23,496 nt of DNA from Deltaproteobacteria bacterium (GTDB taxonomy: Bacteria; Desulfobacterota; Desulfobacteria; Desulfobacterales; SURF-15): positions 1-23,496 of the forward strand of contig JAHEHB010000007.1 in NCBI GenBank assembly GCA_024644775.1. The letters run 5' to 3'. Below are positions 16,681 through 23,496 of this stretch, one piece after another; position 1 is the stretch's first letter; every line of letters begins with the position of its first letter. The notes beneath the pieces are model-generated. The model was not told the origin of the DNA and searched no databases. It worked only from the letters and a program-made list of their open reading frames with translations. The position numbers and the translations under genes are program-made.

Positions 16681-17205
16681 ATGCAATCAAAATTAATTAC
16701 AATTACTGCTTATGCAGGTGGCGGAAAAACAGAAGTAACAAAAGCCTTAGCAAAACAGTTAAGTTCAACTTCAGTCTATCATTTTGATGAAATGGTTGAA
16801 AAAGTGGTTTTTCCAAAGAACTATCCAAATGCAGAAGCCAATGAATATAATCTGGATCGAATTTTTCAAATTATTAAAAAGGCCAAATTAAATTCAGCTG
16901 GATTAATAATTTTTGATTATCCATTTGGCAAGTGGCATGCAAAGATGAACAGCCTAATTGATTTTGCTATTTACATCGATGTCCCATTGGACATTGCCAT
17001 GAGTAGACGAGTTTTACGGGATTTAGACATCGATGGACTCGAATTGTTACCTCAACTAATTGATGAATTAAAGTATTATGAGCCGAAAGGGCGAGATGCC
17101 TGTTTATACCTGAAGGAAAACATAAAACCGACTTGTGATTTAGTAGTTGACGGCACTAGATCAATTGACGAAATTGTAACTGAAATTAAGAAACAAATTG
17201 TATAA
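16681..17205 (+). CDS. P-loop nucleoside-kinase-like protein (174 aa)
   Basis: This small P-loop NTPase has a Walker A motif, TAYAGGGKTEVTKALA, with GGGKT at residues 13-17. A YHFDEMVEKVVFP segment resembles the substrate-proximal Asp region of uridine-kinase-like enzymes, and IIFDYPFG is the likely second strand. IDVPLDIAMSRRVLRD resembles the lid Arg region (R-x-x-R-D) of that group. Phosphoryl transfer to a small molecule is likely but the substrate is unknown. ATG 16681 is used because it directly precedes the P-loop strand; no clear ribosome-binding site is seen. The gene is visibly richer in A+T than its neighbours on both sides, and its codons favour A/T endings, suggesting horizontal acquisition. 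It is divergent from the radical-SAM gene at 16582. Confidence 0.75.
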   Translation: MQSKLITITAYAGGGKTEVTKALAKQLSSTSVYHFDEMVEKVVFPKNYPNAEANEYNLDRIFQIIKKAKLNSAGLIIFDYPFGKWHAKMNSLIDFAIYIDVPLDIAMSRRVLRDLDIDGLELLPQLIDELKYYEPKGRDACLYLKENIKPTCDLVVDGTRSIDEIVTEIKKQIV

Positions 17206-17289
17206 CAAAAAGATCAATCTAAGGGACATACACCCACAAAGCTTGACACCGAATTTACGTTTTGACATATACGGTCTATGTACGAGATA

Positions 17290-17325
17290 GGTTGAGCGGT
17301 TCAGGATTCAACGTTCCGGGTTGAA
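17290..17325. repeat. 36-bp dispersed repeat, copy A
   Basis: It begins GGTTGAG and ends TTCCGGGTTGAA. It matches a second copy at 19037-19072 at 30 of 36 positions by eye, without gaps. Both copies lie in spacers upstream of plus-strand genes, so the sequence is a dispersed intergenic repeat rather than a coding remnant. Confidence 0.6.
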
Positions 17326-17399
17326 AAACCCCAGACAATTTAGGTGAGACTATTTTACGCTCACTTCTGAAGCTTATTTGAAAACACAAGGAGGTTTGA

Positions 17400-18407
17400 A
17401 TGGAATATCGTGATTTGGGGCGGACAGGCGTCAAGGTTTCCTCGCTGTGTCTGGGAACCGCCAATTTTTCCGATCCAACGCCAGAGGATGAATGCATCCG
17501 CGTCATTGACCGGGCGCTGGATGCCGGCATAAATTTCATTGATTCGGGCGATAGCTACGGGAATCCAAAGGGAAACAGCGAACGATTTATCGGCAACGCT
17601 TTTGCACAAAACGGCCGACGACACGAAGCCGTCTTGGCAACAAAGGTCTATTTTCCAACAGGCCCGGGCCCCAACGACCAGGGCACTTCACGTTTACACA
17701 TTATCAAAGCCTGCGAGGATTCGCTGCGGCGTCTTCAAACGGATTACATCGATCTCTATCAAATCCACCGGCCGTCGCCAACCATCCCGGTGGACGAAAC
17801 GTTGGGGGCCTTAACGGATCTGGTCCGACAGGGTAAAGTCCGCTACATCGGTTGCTCCACCCATCCGGCATGGAAAGTTATGGAAGCGTTGATGGTGAGT
17901 GAACAAAACGGCTACGCCCGTTATGTTTCCGAACAACCGCCGTATAATTTGCTCGATCGACGTATTGAAAATGAGTTGGTTCCGTTGTGCCAGGCTCACG
18001 GTTTGGCCATTGTTCCCTGGTCGCCGATGGCCATGGGAGTTTTGGCTGGGCGGTACTCGGATGCAAAAGATTACCCCCCGGATTCTCGTGCGGCCCTTCG
18101 GGGCGGAATTTATGCGGAACGTGTAACCGCACGGGGTATCGAAGTCGGGAATCGGTTTGTAGCCCTTGCGAATGAAAGCGGCATTTCTCCGGCCCAGTTA
18201 GCCCTGCTATGGATAAAAGACCAAGCGGGAATTACGGCCCCTGCCATCGGTCCGCGGGATGTGGAACAATTGGAGCATTTTCTCCCCGTTGCCGAGATGC
18301 AGCTCGATGATTCCATGCGTGCTGCCTGTGACGCGTTGGTTCCGCCGGGCAGCGCCGTGGCGAATTTTCACAATACAGCCGCCTGGATGAAGATGAAAAT
18401 TTCATGA
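17400..18407 (+). CDS. Aldo/keto reductase (335 aa)
   Basis: This is a cytosolic NADPH-dependent oxidoreductase with a TIM barrel. It opens [20 protein letters not shown], the standard N-terminal strand. The catalytic tetrad is visible: D48 ([10 protein letters not shown]), Y53, K82 (ATKVYF) and H123 (LYQIHRP). Downstream barrel segments [23 protein letters not shown] and [15 protein letters not shown] are typical of the AKR YajO/YghZ-type branch. The length fits the family. AAGGAGGT lies four bases before ATG 17400, an excellent ribosome-binding site. The substrate is unknown; the gene sits upstream of DUF3830 and the TRAP genes and may process the transported compound. The spacer upstream carries TTGACA boxes near 17243 and 17261 but no convincing -10. 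Confidence 0.93.
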   Translation: MEYRDLGRTGVKVSSLCLGTANFSDPTPEDECIRVIDRALDAGINFIDSGDSYGNPKGNSERFIGNAFAQNGRRHEAVLATKVYFPTGPGPNDQGTSRLHIIKACEDSLRRLQTDYIDLYQIHRPSPTIPVDETLGALTDLVRQGKVRYIGCSTHPAWKVMEALMVSEQNGYARYVSEQPPYNLLDRRIENELVPLCQAHGLAIVPWSPMAMGVLAGRYSDAKDYPPDSRAALRGGIYAERVTARGIEVGNRFVALANESGISPAQLALLWIKDQAGITAPAIGPRDVEQLEHFLPVAEMQLDDSMRAACDALVPPGSAVANFHNTAAWMKMKIS

Positions 18408-18463
18408 ACTTTAAATAGCTTAGACAGGGTTTACAGGACAAATAGAATCAAGTGAATCCTGTT

Positions 18464-18517
18464 TATCCGATCCAATTTATCCGATCCAATTTATCCGGTC
18501 CAATTTATACGGTCTAA
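18464..18517. repeat. Tandem repeat, 14 bp x 3.9
   Basis: Four head-to-tail copies with unit TATCCGATCCAATT occupy 18464-18477, 18478-18491, 18492-18505 and 18506-18517. The first two are identical and the later ones carry A-to-G, C-to-A and C-to-T changes. Just upstream, ACAGGA (18433-18438) and TCCTGT (18457-18462) form a small inverted repeat. The element lies between the aldo/keto reductase and DUF3830 genes. Confidence 0.85.
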
Positions 18518-18558
18518 AAAGAAATTTTATTTAGTTTGATTGAAAAGGAGAACCCGAA

Positions 18559-18990
18559 ATGGCACACATGAAGATTGAATTTGAAAAAGGAGGTACCTTC
18601 ACGGCAAAATTGCTGGAAGACGAGGCGCCAAAAACGTGTAAAACCATCAAAGAGCGATTGCCCTTTGAATACCGATTCCATCAGAGCATTGTCTCGGGTC
18701 AGGCCATGGTCGCGTTACCCCCCGATTTGACGGTGGAGAGAGAAAATCAGCGGGTAGCCGGTATTCCGCCCGGTGCCCTCAGTTTTCTGGTGAAAGATGA
18801 GCCGGTATTGGTTCCCGATGAGATCTATATCGCCTATGGGATCTTTATTTCCAGGGGGCTGACGGTCGATGCAAAGCAACCGGTCAACGTGTTTGCCCAA
18901 ATCGAAGAAAACCTCGATGAATTAAAAAGGATCGGGCAACGGCTTGTTCTTGAGGGAGCGGAAATGGTCCGCTTCAGTCTGATTGAATAG
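18559..18990 (+). CDS. DUF3830 family, cyclophilin-like fold protein (143 aa)
   Basis: This small soluble protein matches the DUF3830/cyclophilin-like pattern: KIEFEKGGTFTAKLLEDEAPKTCKTI at the start (the family's F-x-A-x-L-x-x-x-A-P-x-T-C motif), HQSIVSGQAMVALP in the middle, then PGALSFLVKDEP and IYIAYGIF. There is no signal peptide or membrane segment. The family has no firm biochemical role and often neighbours transporters and amide- or peptide-hydrolysing enzymes, as here. AAAGGAGAA lies about eight bases before ATG 18559. It is likely part of the same functional group as the downstream TRAP and M20-like genes, though a 322-bp spacer intervenes. Confidence 0.82.
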   Translation: MAHMKIEFEKGGTFTAKLLEDEAPKTCKTIKERLPFEYRFHQSIVSGQAMVALPPDLTVERENQRVAGIPPGALSFLVKDEPVLVPDEIYIAYGIFISRGLTVDAKQPVNVFAQIEENLDELKRIGQRLVLEGAEMVRFSLIE

Positions 18991-19036
18991 GGGAATTGTT
19001 TGGCCACAAGACACTAAGGCACCAAGGTATATTCTG

Positions 19037-19072
19037 GGTTGAGGGGTTCAACGTTCACAGTTCCGGGTTGAA
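19037..19072. repeat. 36-bp dispersed repeat, copy B
   Basis: This is the second copy of the 17290-17325 sequence, in the same orientation. Differences cluster at positions 8, 15-17 and 22-23 of the 36-bp unit, while both ends are identical. Confidence 0.6.
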
Positions 19073-19132
19073 GAGCTCTAATTGACTCAAATAAAAAAGA
19101 TGATGACTAAATACTCGTAAAAAGTTCTAAAA

Positions 19133-19251
19133 CCGTCATGCCGGACTTGATCCCCGCTGAAGGGGATCTTCGACCGGCATTCAGAAGCCATTGAATTTAC
19201 TGGATTCCGGCTGCAGTTTATCCCGTATTTCATGCGGGGCCGGAATGACAT
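19133..19251. repeat. MITE-like imperfect palindromic element
   Basis: The ends are inverted repeats: GTCATGCCGG (19135-19144) and CCGGAATGAC (19240-19249), nine of ten paired. Inside are CTTGATCC, GGGGATCTTCGACCGGCAT and TGGATTCCGG, the recurring words of a palindromic intergenic element common in many proteobacterial genomes. It has no coding capacity. It lies about 60 bp upstream of the DctP-type gene. Confidence 0.7.
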
Positions 19252-19312
19252 AATAATGTGTTTTTTGACTTTTTGCGAAACCATCAAAATCGTAGACAAG
19301 GAGGATTAAAAA

Positions 19313-20311
19313 ATGAAACGAATGAAGACGAGAACACTATTTACCGTTATTTTTGTCGCCCTGTTGCTGCTTTTCTCACTTTCCGCCTCAACGGTCGCGG
19401 CAAAGACCATTCTCATAAAAACTCACTTTACGAACAATCCGGGTGAACCGCAGATTGTCGCCGGTGAGTTGTTCAAAAAAATCGTGGAGGAGAAAACCAA
19501 CGGAAACATCAAAATCGAAATCTATCCCAACAACCAACTCGGTGAATCCCGATCCGTTCTGGAGGGTATTCAGCTCGGTACCGTTCAAATGGCCAATGTT
19601 ACCGGCCCCATGCTCTCTTTTGTGCCTGAACTGGTGGTTTTCGAGCTACCGTTTCTGTTCAAAAACCGCGACCATATGTACGCGGTGCTGGATTCCGAGA
19701 TCGGAGACAGCCTGAAGCCACATTTTGAAAAAAGAGGGTTTCATCTGTTGGGATTCTGGGATGTCGGTGTCCGACATATATTAACCGTGGAAAAGCCGAT
19801 CAATTCCATGGCCGATCTGAAGGGGCTAAAAATACGAACCATGGGAAATCCCGCCCACCTGGATGCGTATAGAGCTTTCGGGGCCAGCCCGCTCCCCATG
19901 GCGTACGGTGAGCTTTACACCGCATTGGAGCAGAAGGTTATCGACGGTGCAGAAGCGGCCAATATCAACTATGAATCCAAAAAATTCTATGAGCCGGCAC
20001 CCAACTGGTCTCAGGTCGGATGGATTCATTTGGTGGGCTATACCGTACTGAGCAAAAAACTGTATGATGGCCTGTCCAAGGAATACAAACAGATTATCGA
20101 CGATGCTGCAAAAGAAATGAACGATTTGGAGCGTAAGTTGTACAGGGAAAAAGACGAAGGGCTTCTGCCGGAACTGGAAAAGCGAGGCGTCAAAGTGACG
20201 TATCCCGACCGGAAACCCTTTATGGAGGCCTCCAAACAAGTCTATGAAAAGTGGGCCAACAAGATTCCCGGCGGCATGGAGACGATTGAAAAGATAGTCA
20301 ACTATAAGTAA
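19313..20311 (+). CDS. dctP: TRAP transporter substrate-binding protein, DctP type (332 aa)
   Basis: This is the periplasmic solute receptor of a tripartite ATP-independent transporter. The signal peptide covers residues 1-30 (MKRMK, a long hydrophobic core, then TVAA). The mature protein shows HFTNNPGEPQIVAGELFKKIVEEKTNG, YPNNQLGESRSVLEGIQLGT, ELPFLFKNRDH, and LKGLKIRTMGNP, in which R175 is the family's carboxylate-binding arginine. AYGELYTALEQKVIDGAE and a C-terminal helix follow. The presence of that arginine suggests a carboxylate ligand. AAGGAGG lies upstream of ATG 19313. Its stop overlaps the next start as TAATG, so it is coupled to the M20-like peptidase. The membrane partners are DctQ and DctM downstream. 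Confidence 0.93.
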   Translation: MKRMKTRTLFTVIFVALLLLFSLSASTVAAKTILIKTHFTNNPGEPQIVAGELFKKIVEEKTNGNIKIEIYPNNQLGESRSVLEGIQLGTVQMANVTGPMLSFVPELVVFELPFLFKNRDHMYAVLDSEIGDSLKPHFEKRGFHLLGFWDVGVRHILTVEKPINSMADLKGLKIRTMGNPAHLDAYRAFGASPLPMAYGELYTALEQKVIDGAEAANINYESKKFYEPAPNWSQVGWIHLVGYTVLSKKLYDGLSKEYKQIIDDAAKEMNDLERKLYREKDEGLLPELEKRGVKVTYPDRKPFMEASKQVYEKWANKIPGGMETIEKIVNYK

Positions 20312-21609
20312 TGAAGAATGATAACAAACAGGCTATTCAAACCGCTTTGTTTCAGGATCTCCATACGCATACGGAGATCCTGAAGGAAGCGTACAGCGCT
20401 TCCATTGTCTCGGTGGATGCTTTTCAGGAATGGGTTTTCGAAAAATTCAAGAGCCTTGGCGTTCAAACCGAGGGTTTCAGAGTCGATCCCGAAGAATTGA
20501 CCACGCAGCCCGCTTTCCGGGAGACATTCCCGGACGGTTCAATAGAGGGGAGAGGGCCCAAAAACGTTCTCTGCCGTCTGAATCCGTCAATCGAAGAAGG
20601 CATCCTGTTTTTTGCTCATGCCGACAAACATCCGGCGACGTATGAGTATGGTAAAACGTGCCCGCAACTTGTAGAGACAACCGACCGGTTTTCCGGGGCT
20701 GGAATCGCCGATGATGTATCGGGGATATCCGCCATGGTTTCGGCGCTGACAGTGTATTTGGAATCAGCTGATCAACCGAAAAAGCAGATCTTGATGGCCA
20801 GCATTTTAGGGAAACAGGGTGGTGTATTCGGCACATATGGATTGATGAAGCGATACGGCCCCTTGGGGTCGGCCGTCTATCTGCATCCGGCCGAAAGCGG
20901 CGCCGGCCTGAGCGAGCTGAAAATCGCCAGCAACGGTCTCATCGAATTTACCATCAGGTTGGAGGGGAAACCGCCGGAATCGACCGAGGTTCATCAGACG
21001 ATCTTTTCAAAATCAGCAGTCAGCGCAGTGGAGAAAGCCATCTTTATCCATCAAGGGTTGCAGAAATGGGCTGAAACCCAATCGAAACACTACCGCCACA
21101 CAGAGGTGAAAGACATGGCCGGGCAGTCTTTTGCCGTTACGGTCGGCCGTTTTACCGGTGGTTCCGAAAACGAGGTATTCGAAATACCCGTTTGCTGCAC
21201 CATGCAGGGTACGCTTTGCTTTCCCCCCAATGCCCGACTTAATCGGGTGAAAACAGACTTTGCTTCTGCGTTGAATCAGATTGCCGCTTCCGATCCCTGG
21301 CTTTTTGAAGGACACTGGCAGCTTGCTTTCGGGGATCGGATCGCGGAATCCGCGGAATCAAATCCCGGTAGTGAATTTCTGAAAGCATCGACTGACCTGG
21401 TGAGAGCGTATACCGGCCGGGCCCCGGTATATTTTTACGGCCATAGCATGAGCGATATTCGATATCCGCTGCTGTACTGGCAGGCCCAGGCGTTTGGGAT
21501 AGGCCCGCTTTCAGGAGATTTGGGAAAAAAGACCGAGTGGGTCGATCGGAATGAATATTTTCTCACCATCGCCATACTTGTGGAATTGATGCATCGGTTT
21601 GCCGGTTAA
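20311..21609 (+). CDS. M20-like metallopeptidase/deacylase with altered catalytic glutamates (432 aa)
   Basis: The fold pattern is that of M20/ArgE-type hydrolases. FFAHADKHP gives H103-x-D105, GIADDVSG gives D134/D135, LHPAES near 191-196 stands where the EPT-like ligand segment lies, and YGHSMSD gives H378 as the last ligand. The usual Glu-Glu pair (base and metal ligand) is replaced by K168-Q169 in LGKQGGVFG. Activity may therefore be changed or lost, or the family may use another residue. Substrates of relatives are N-acyl amino acids and small peptides. The start codon shares one base with the dctP stop, so both products probably handle the same compound. No signal peptide is seen, so it acts in the cytoplasm. 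Confidence 0.78.
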   Translation: MKNDNKQAIQTALFQDLHTHTEILKEAYSASIVSVDAFQEWVFEKFKSLGVQTEGFRVDPEELTTQPAFRETFPDGSIEGRGPKNVLCRLNPSIEEGILFFAHADKHPATYEYGKTCPQLVETTDRFSGAGIADDVSGISAMVSALTVYLESADQPKKQILMASILGKQGGVFGTYGLMKRYGPLGSAVYLHPAESGAGLSELKIASNGLIEFTIRLEGKPPESTEVHQTIFSKSAVSAVEKAIFIHQGLQKWAETQSKHYRHTEVKDMAGQSFAVTVGRFTGGSENEVFEIPVCCTMQGTLCFPPNARLNRVKTDFASALNQIAASDPWLFEGHWQLAFGDRIAESAESNPGSEFLKASTDLVRAYTGRAPVYFYGHSMSDIRYPLLYWQAQAFGIGPLSGDLGKKTEWVDRNEYFLTIAILVELMHRFAG

Positions 21610-21638
21610 TTGGCGGTTAGATGTTATTTCTTCCCTAA

Positions 21639-22196
21639 ATGATCGTAAACATAATGGAGAAAGAATATAACTCGATTGGTTCTTCATCACTCGAGCCGGG
21701 CAAAAAGCAGGTGCAAATGGAAAAAGCAGCAAAACTTCAACCCCTGAATATTATACGAAAAGCCAATGAAATCGGAATCATTACACTGTTTTCGATCATC
21801 ATATTCTCGGTATTTCTGCAGGTTGTCGCCAGATATGTTTTTAACCGGCCGCCGTCATGGACCGAAGAAATGGCGCGGTACTGTCAGGTATGGATGGTGC
21901 TATTGACTTCGTCCATTTGCATACGGAAGGGATCGCATCTGGCCGTAGACTACCTGACGCACAGTCTAGGCGGTTTTGCCAGCAAGGTTTTAAAGACACT
22001 TTCCAATAGTTTGATCACCATATATGTGGCGGCTGTTTTGTATTACGGGTTTGTGTTATTGAAGGTCGGTCAATTTCAGTACTCGCCGGCCATGCAGATC
22101 CGAATGGTTTTCCTGTACATCATTTTTCCCATCGGTTATTCACTGATGCTGGTTGAATCGGTTATTGCCACCGTTAACGGGATTCGTGAAAATTAA
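21639..22196 (+). CDS. dctQ: TRAP transporter small permease, DctQ type (185 aa)
   Basis: This four-helix membrane protein has hydrophobic segments at about residues 44-64, 79-95, 119-141 and 155-176. The family motif RYVFNRPPSWTEEMARY lies between helices 1 and 2, and RKGSHLAVDYL follows helix 2. It pairs with DctM to form the membrane complex. The start is uncertain: ATG 21639, 21654 and 21717 are in frame and none has a strong ribosome-binding site; 21717 would give a family-typical length. It is 29 bp after the M20-like gene. Its separation from dctM by 303 bp is unusual. Confidence 0.9.
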   Translation: MIVNIMEKEYNSIGSSSLEPGKKQVQMEKAAKLQPLNIIRKANEIGIITLFSIIIFSVFLQVVARYVFNRPPSWTEEMARYCQVWMVLLTSSICIRKGSHLAVDYLTHSLGGFASKVLKTLSNSLITIYVAAVLYYGFVLLKVGQFQYSPAMQIRMVFLYIIFPIGYSLMLVESVIATVNGIREN

Positions 22197-22499
22197 AATC
22201 GGGTTTACGATAACTATTTACCGTTGCTCGAATGATCTTTAACAGCAAACGATATATTCACAATTTAAATGAAATGGGGCCAGAGGAAAATGGTTCGGCA
22301 TGAGGGGAAATTAGCACCTATTGCCGGGTGTAATTCAAAGTTACCGGTTTCATTGTTCGGATTTCAGCGCTTGCGTTTCTCGCTCCTGACACCAGACACC
22401 CGAAACCTGACATCAAAAAGCAGTATTGGAAAACTGCAGGTCACAAACATCCGTGATTTACACCCCCTATTGCCTCTTGCCTGAAGATCAGGATTTATA
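22197..22499. other. Degenerate-repeat spacer between dctQ and dctM
   Basis: This 303-bp stretch has no credible gene. The part at about 22380-22415 is built from near-repeats of CTGACACC/AGACACCC/GAAACCTGAC, a type of degenerate intergenic repeat. A 71-codon open frame at 22269-22484 translates this repeat and is considered spurious. TRAP small and large permease genes normally abut, so this looks like later repeat insertion. Confidence 0.55.
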
Positions 22500-23496
22500 A
22501 TGGTTTTTATTCTTTTTGGTTTGATCTTACTGTTTTTTATTATCGGCATGCCGATCGCCTTTGCACTGGGTGTCGGTTCTTTCATATTTGTCATGTTCGA
22601 CCCCAGCATCCCCATGGTCGTTTGTGCGCAACGGGTCTTTTCCGCCCTCGATTCCTGGCCGATTATGGCCATTCCTTTGTTCATGCTGGCAGGCAATTTG
22701 ATGGATACCGGCGGAATGTCCAAACGAATCGTGGAATTTGCCAGTGCCTGTATGGGGTTTATTCGGGGCAGTCTGGCCATGGTGAGCGTAATGGCATCCA
22801 TGGTTTTTGCCGGGATCACGGGGTCATCAACAGCAGACACTGCAGCCATCGGTTCCATCCTGCTGCCGGCCATGAAAGAAAGGGGATACAATATGGGCTT
22901 TGCCACTGCCCTTCAGGCGGCCGCCGGTTCCATCGGCCCCATCATCCCGCCGAGCATCATGATGATTTTCATCGGTTATGTGACCGACACCTCCATTGCG
23001 AGACTTTTCTTGGGTGGAGTATTGCCGGGCTTTTTGATCGGCTTCAGCCTCATGATCGTATCCTACATTCACGCTTTAAGAGGGGGAGATGCCTACCTTG
23101 AAGTGCGACAATTTAGTTTACCGGAGGTCATTCGAACCGGTAAGCGCGCCTTACCCGGACTCGGACTTCCGTTTATCATCATTTTTGGAATCATCGGCGG
23201 TGTATTTACCGCCACCGAAGCGGCGGTGGTGGCCGTCATATACGGCCTGGTGGTGGGAATGTTTATCTACCGGGAGATTCATGTAAAGGATCTTCCCGGG
23301 ATTTTGCTAAAATCTGCGGAGATTGCCTGCGTTATCATGTTTATCGTGACCACCGCATTTTTATTCGCCTGGCTGATTACCGTGAAACAGGTTCCTCAAA
23401 CCCTCGGTCTTTTCCTAAAGCTTCATGTGACAAGCAAGGTGGTGTTTCTCATTTTGTTGAACATCGTGCTGCTGATTGTCGGAATGTTTATGGAAA
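22500..23496 (+). CDS. dctM: TRAP transporter large permease, DctM type (partial, 332 codons)
   Basis: The frame starts at ATG 22500 (AGGA about seven bases upstream) and runs off the window end. The visible 332 residues, out of about 430 expected, are strongly hydrophobic. They carry family hallmarks: MPIAFALGVGS, IPLFMLAGNLMDTGG near 58-72, FAGITGSSTADTAAIG at 103-118, GSIGPIIPPSIMM near 143-155, and GGVFTATEAAVVAVIYG. This is the ion-coupled transport subunit working with DctQ and DctP. The sequence is intact where visible. Confidence 0.93.
   Translation, partial: MVFILFGLILLFFIIGMPIAFALGVGSFIFVMFDPSIPMVVCAQRVFSALDSWPIMAIPLFMLAGNLMDTGGMSKRIVEFASACMGFIRGSLAMVSVMASMVFAGITGSSTADTAAIGSILLPAMKERGYNMGFATALQAAAGSIGPIIPPSIMMIFIGYVTDTSIARLFLGGVLPGFLIGFSLMIVSYIHALRGGDAYLEVRQFSLPEVIRTGKRALPGLGLPFIIIFGIIGGVFTATEAAVVAVIYGLVVGMFIYREIHVKDLPGILLKSAEIACVIMFIVTTAFLFAWLITVKQVPQTLGLFLKLHVTSKVVFLILLNIVLLIVGMFME

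Larger units (their letters stand above)
18991..19312. other. Repeat-filled spacer upstream of the TRAP operon
   Basis: This 322-bp non-coding stretch contains an 'AGACACTAAGGCACCAAGG'-like degenerate repeat near 19007, the second 36-bp repeat (19037-19072), and a MITE-like palindrome (19133-19251). A ribosome-binding site AAGGAGG precedes the DctP start. No promoter with both boxes is convincing; TTGACT near 19266 could serve as a -35. Confidence 0.6.

Noticed and set aside
17344..17364. GTGAG/CTCAC inverted repeat upstream of the aldo/keto reductase as an operator
   Set aside because: The arms are only five bases and similar short repeats occur by chance; no second copy was seen.
22269..22484. 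71-aa plus-strand ORF between dctQ and dctM
   Set aside because: Its C-terminal half reads through the degenerate CTGACACC-type repeat, it has no ribosome-binding site, and no family resemblance is seen.

Overview
The window looks like a piece of a mid-GC Gram-negative chromosome, most likely from a deltaproteobacterium-like anaerobe (Desulfobacterota). This is inferred from the many radical-SAM enzymes, a tripartite (TRAP) carboxylate transporter, and intergenic spacers full of degenerate repeats of a kind I associate with that group. No rRNA, tRNA, CRISPR array, integrase or transposase is visible.

Positions 1-309 hold the 3' end of an unrecognised plus-strand gene. It converges on a large radical-SAM locus (399-16582) through a hairpin-rich spacer. 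The locus encodes nine radical-SAM proteins and one UPF0489 arginase-fold protein. The right minus-strand operon runs leftward from 15000 to 7065: three large B12-binding-domain radical-SAM proteins, the UPF0489 protein, then a HemN-like radical-SAM protein. Its genes overlap or are separated by only a few bases. A second minus-strand group (5420 to 399) holds a B12-domain radical-SAM protein, a short SPASM-like radical-SAM protein and another B12-domain protein. Between the two groups a second HemN-like gene (5746-7035) is read in the opposite direction behind its own near-consensus promoter. A ninth radical-SAM gene (15242-16582) sits upstream of the right operon behind a 241-bp spacer.

Two adjacent B12-domain proteins (9568-11346 and 11343-13157) carry features I associate with the 'RiPP maturation radical SAM protein 1' type, including a C-terminal winged-helix-like segment. 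The gene directly after them is UPF0489, the family to which, as I recall, the RiPP peptide arginase OspR belongs. The most economical hypothesis is an undescribed peptide- or protein-modifying pathway that combines several radical carbon-centred reactions with arginine-to-ornithine conversion. No precursor peptide is visible in the window, so this remains inference.

From 16681 rightwards all genes are on the plus strand. First comes an AT-rich P-loop kinase-like gene that looks foreign. Then comes an ordinary catabolic and transport region: aldo/keto reductase, DUF3830 cyclophilin-like protein, TRAP solute-binding protein (DctP type), an M20-like peptidase translationally coupled to it, and the small (DctQ) and large (DctM, cut by the window end) TRAP membrane subunits. 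These probably import an organic acid or N-acyl/amide compound and process it. Spacers in this half carry a 14-bp tandem repeat, a pair of 36-bp dispersed repeats, a MITE-like palindrome, and a repeat-filled gap that unusually separates dctQ from dctM.
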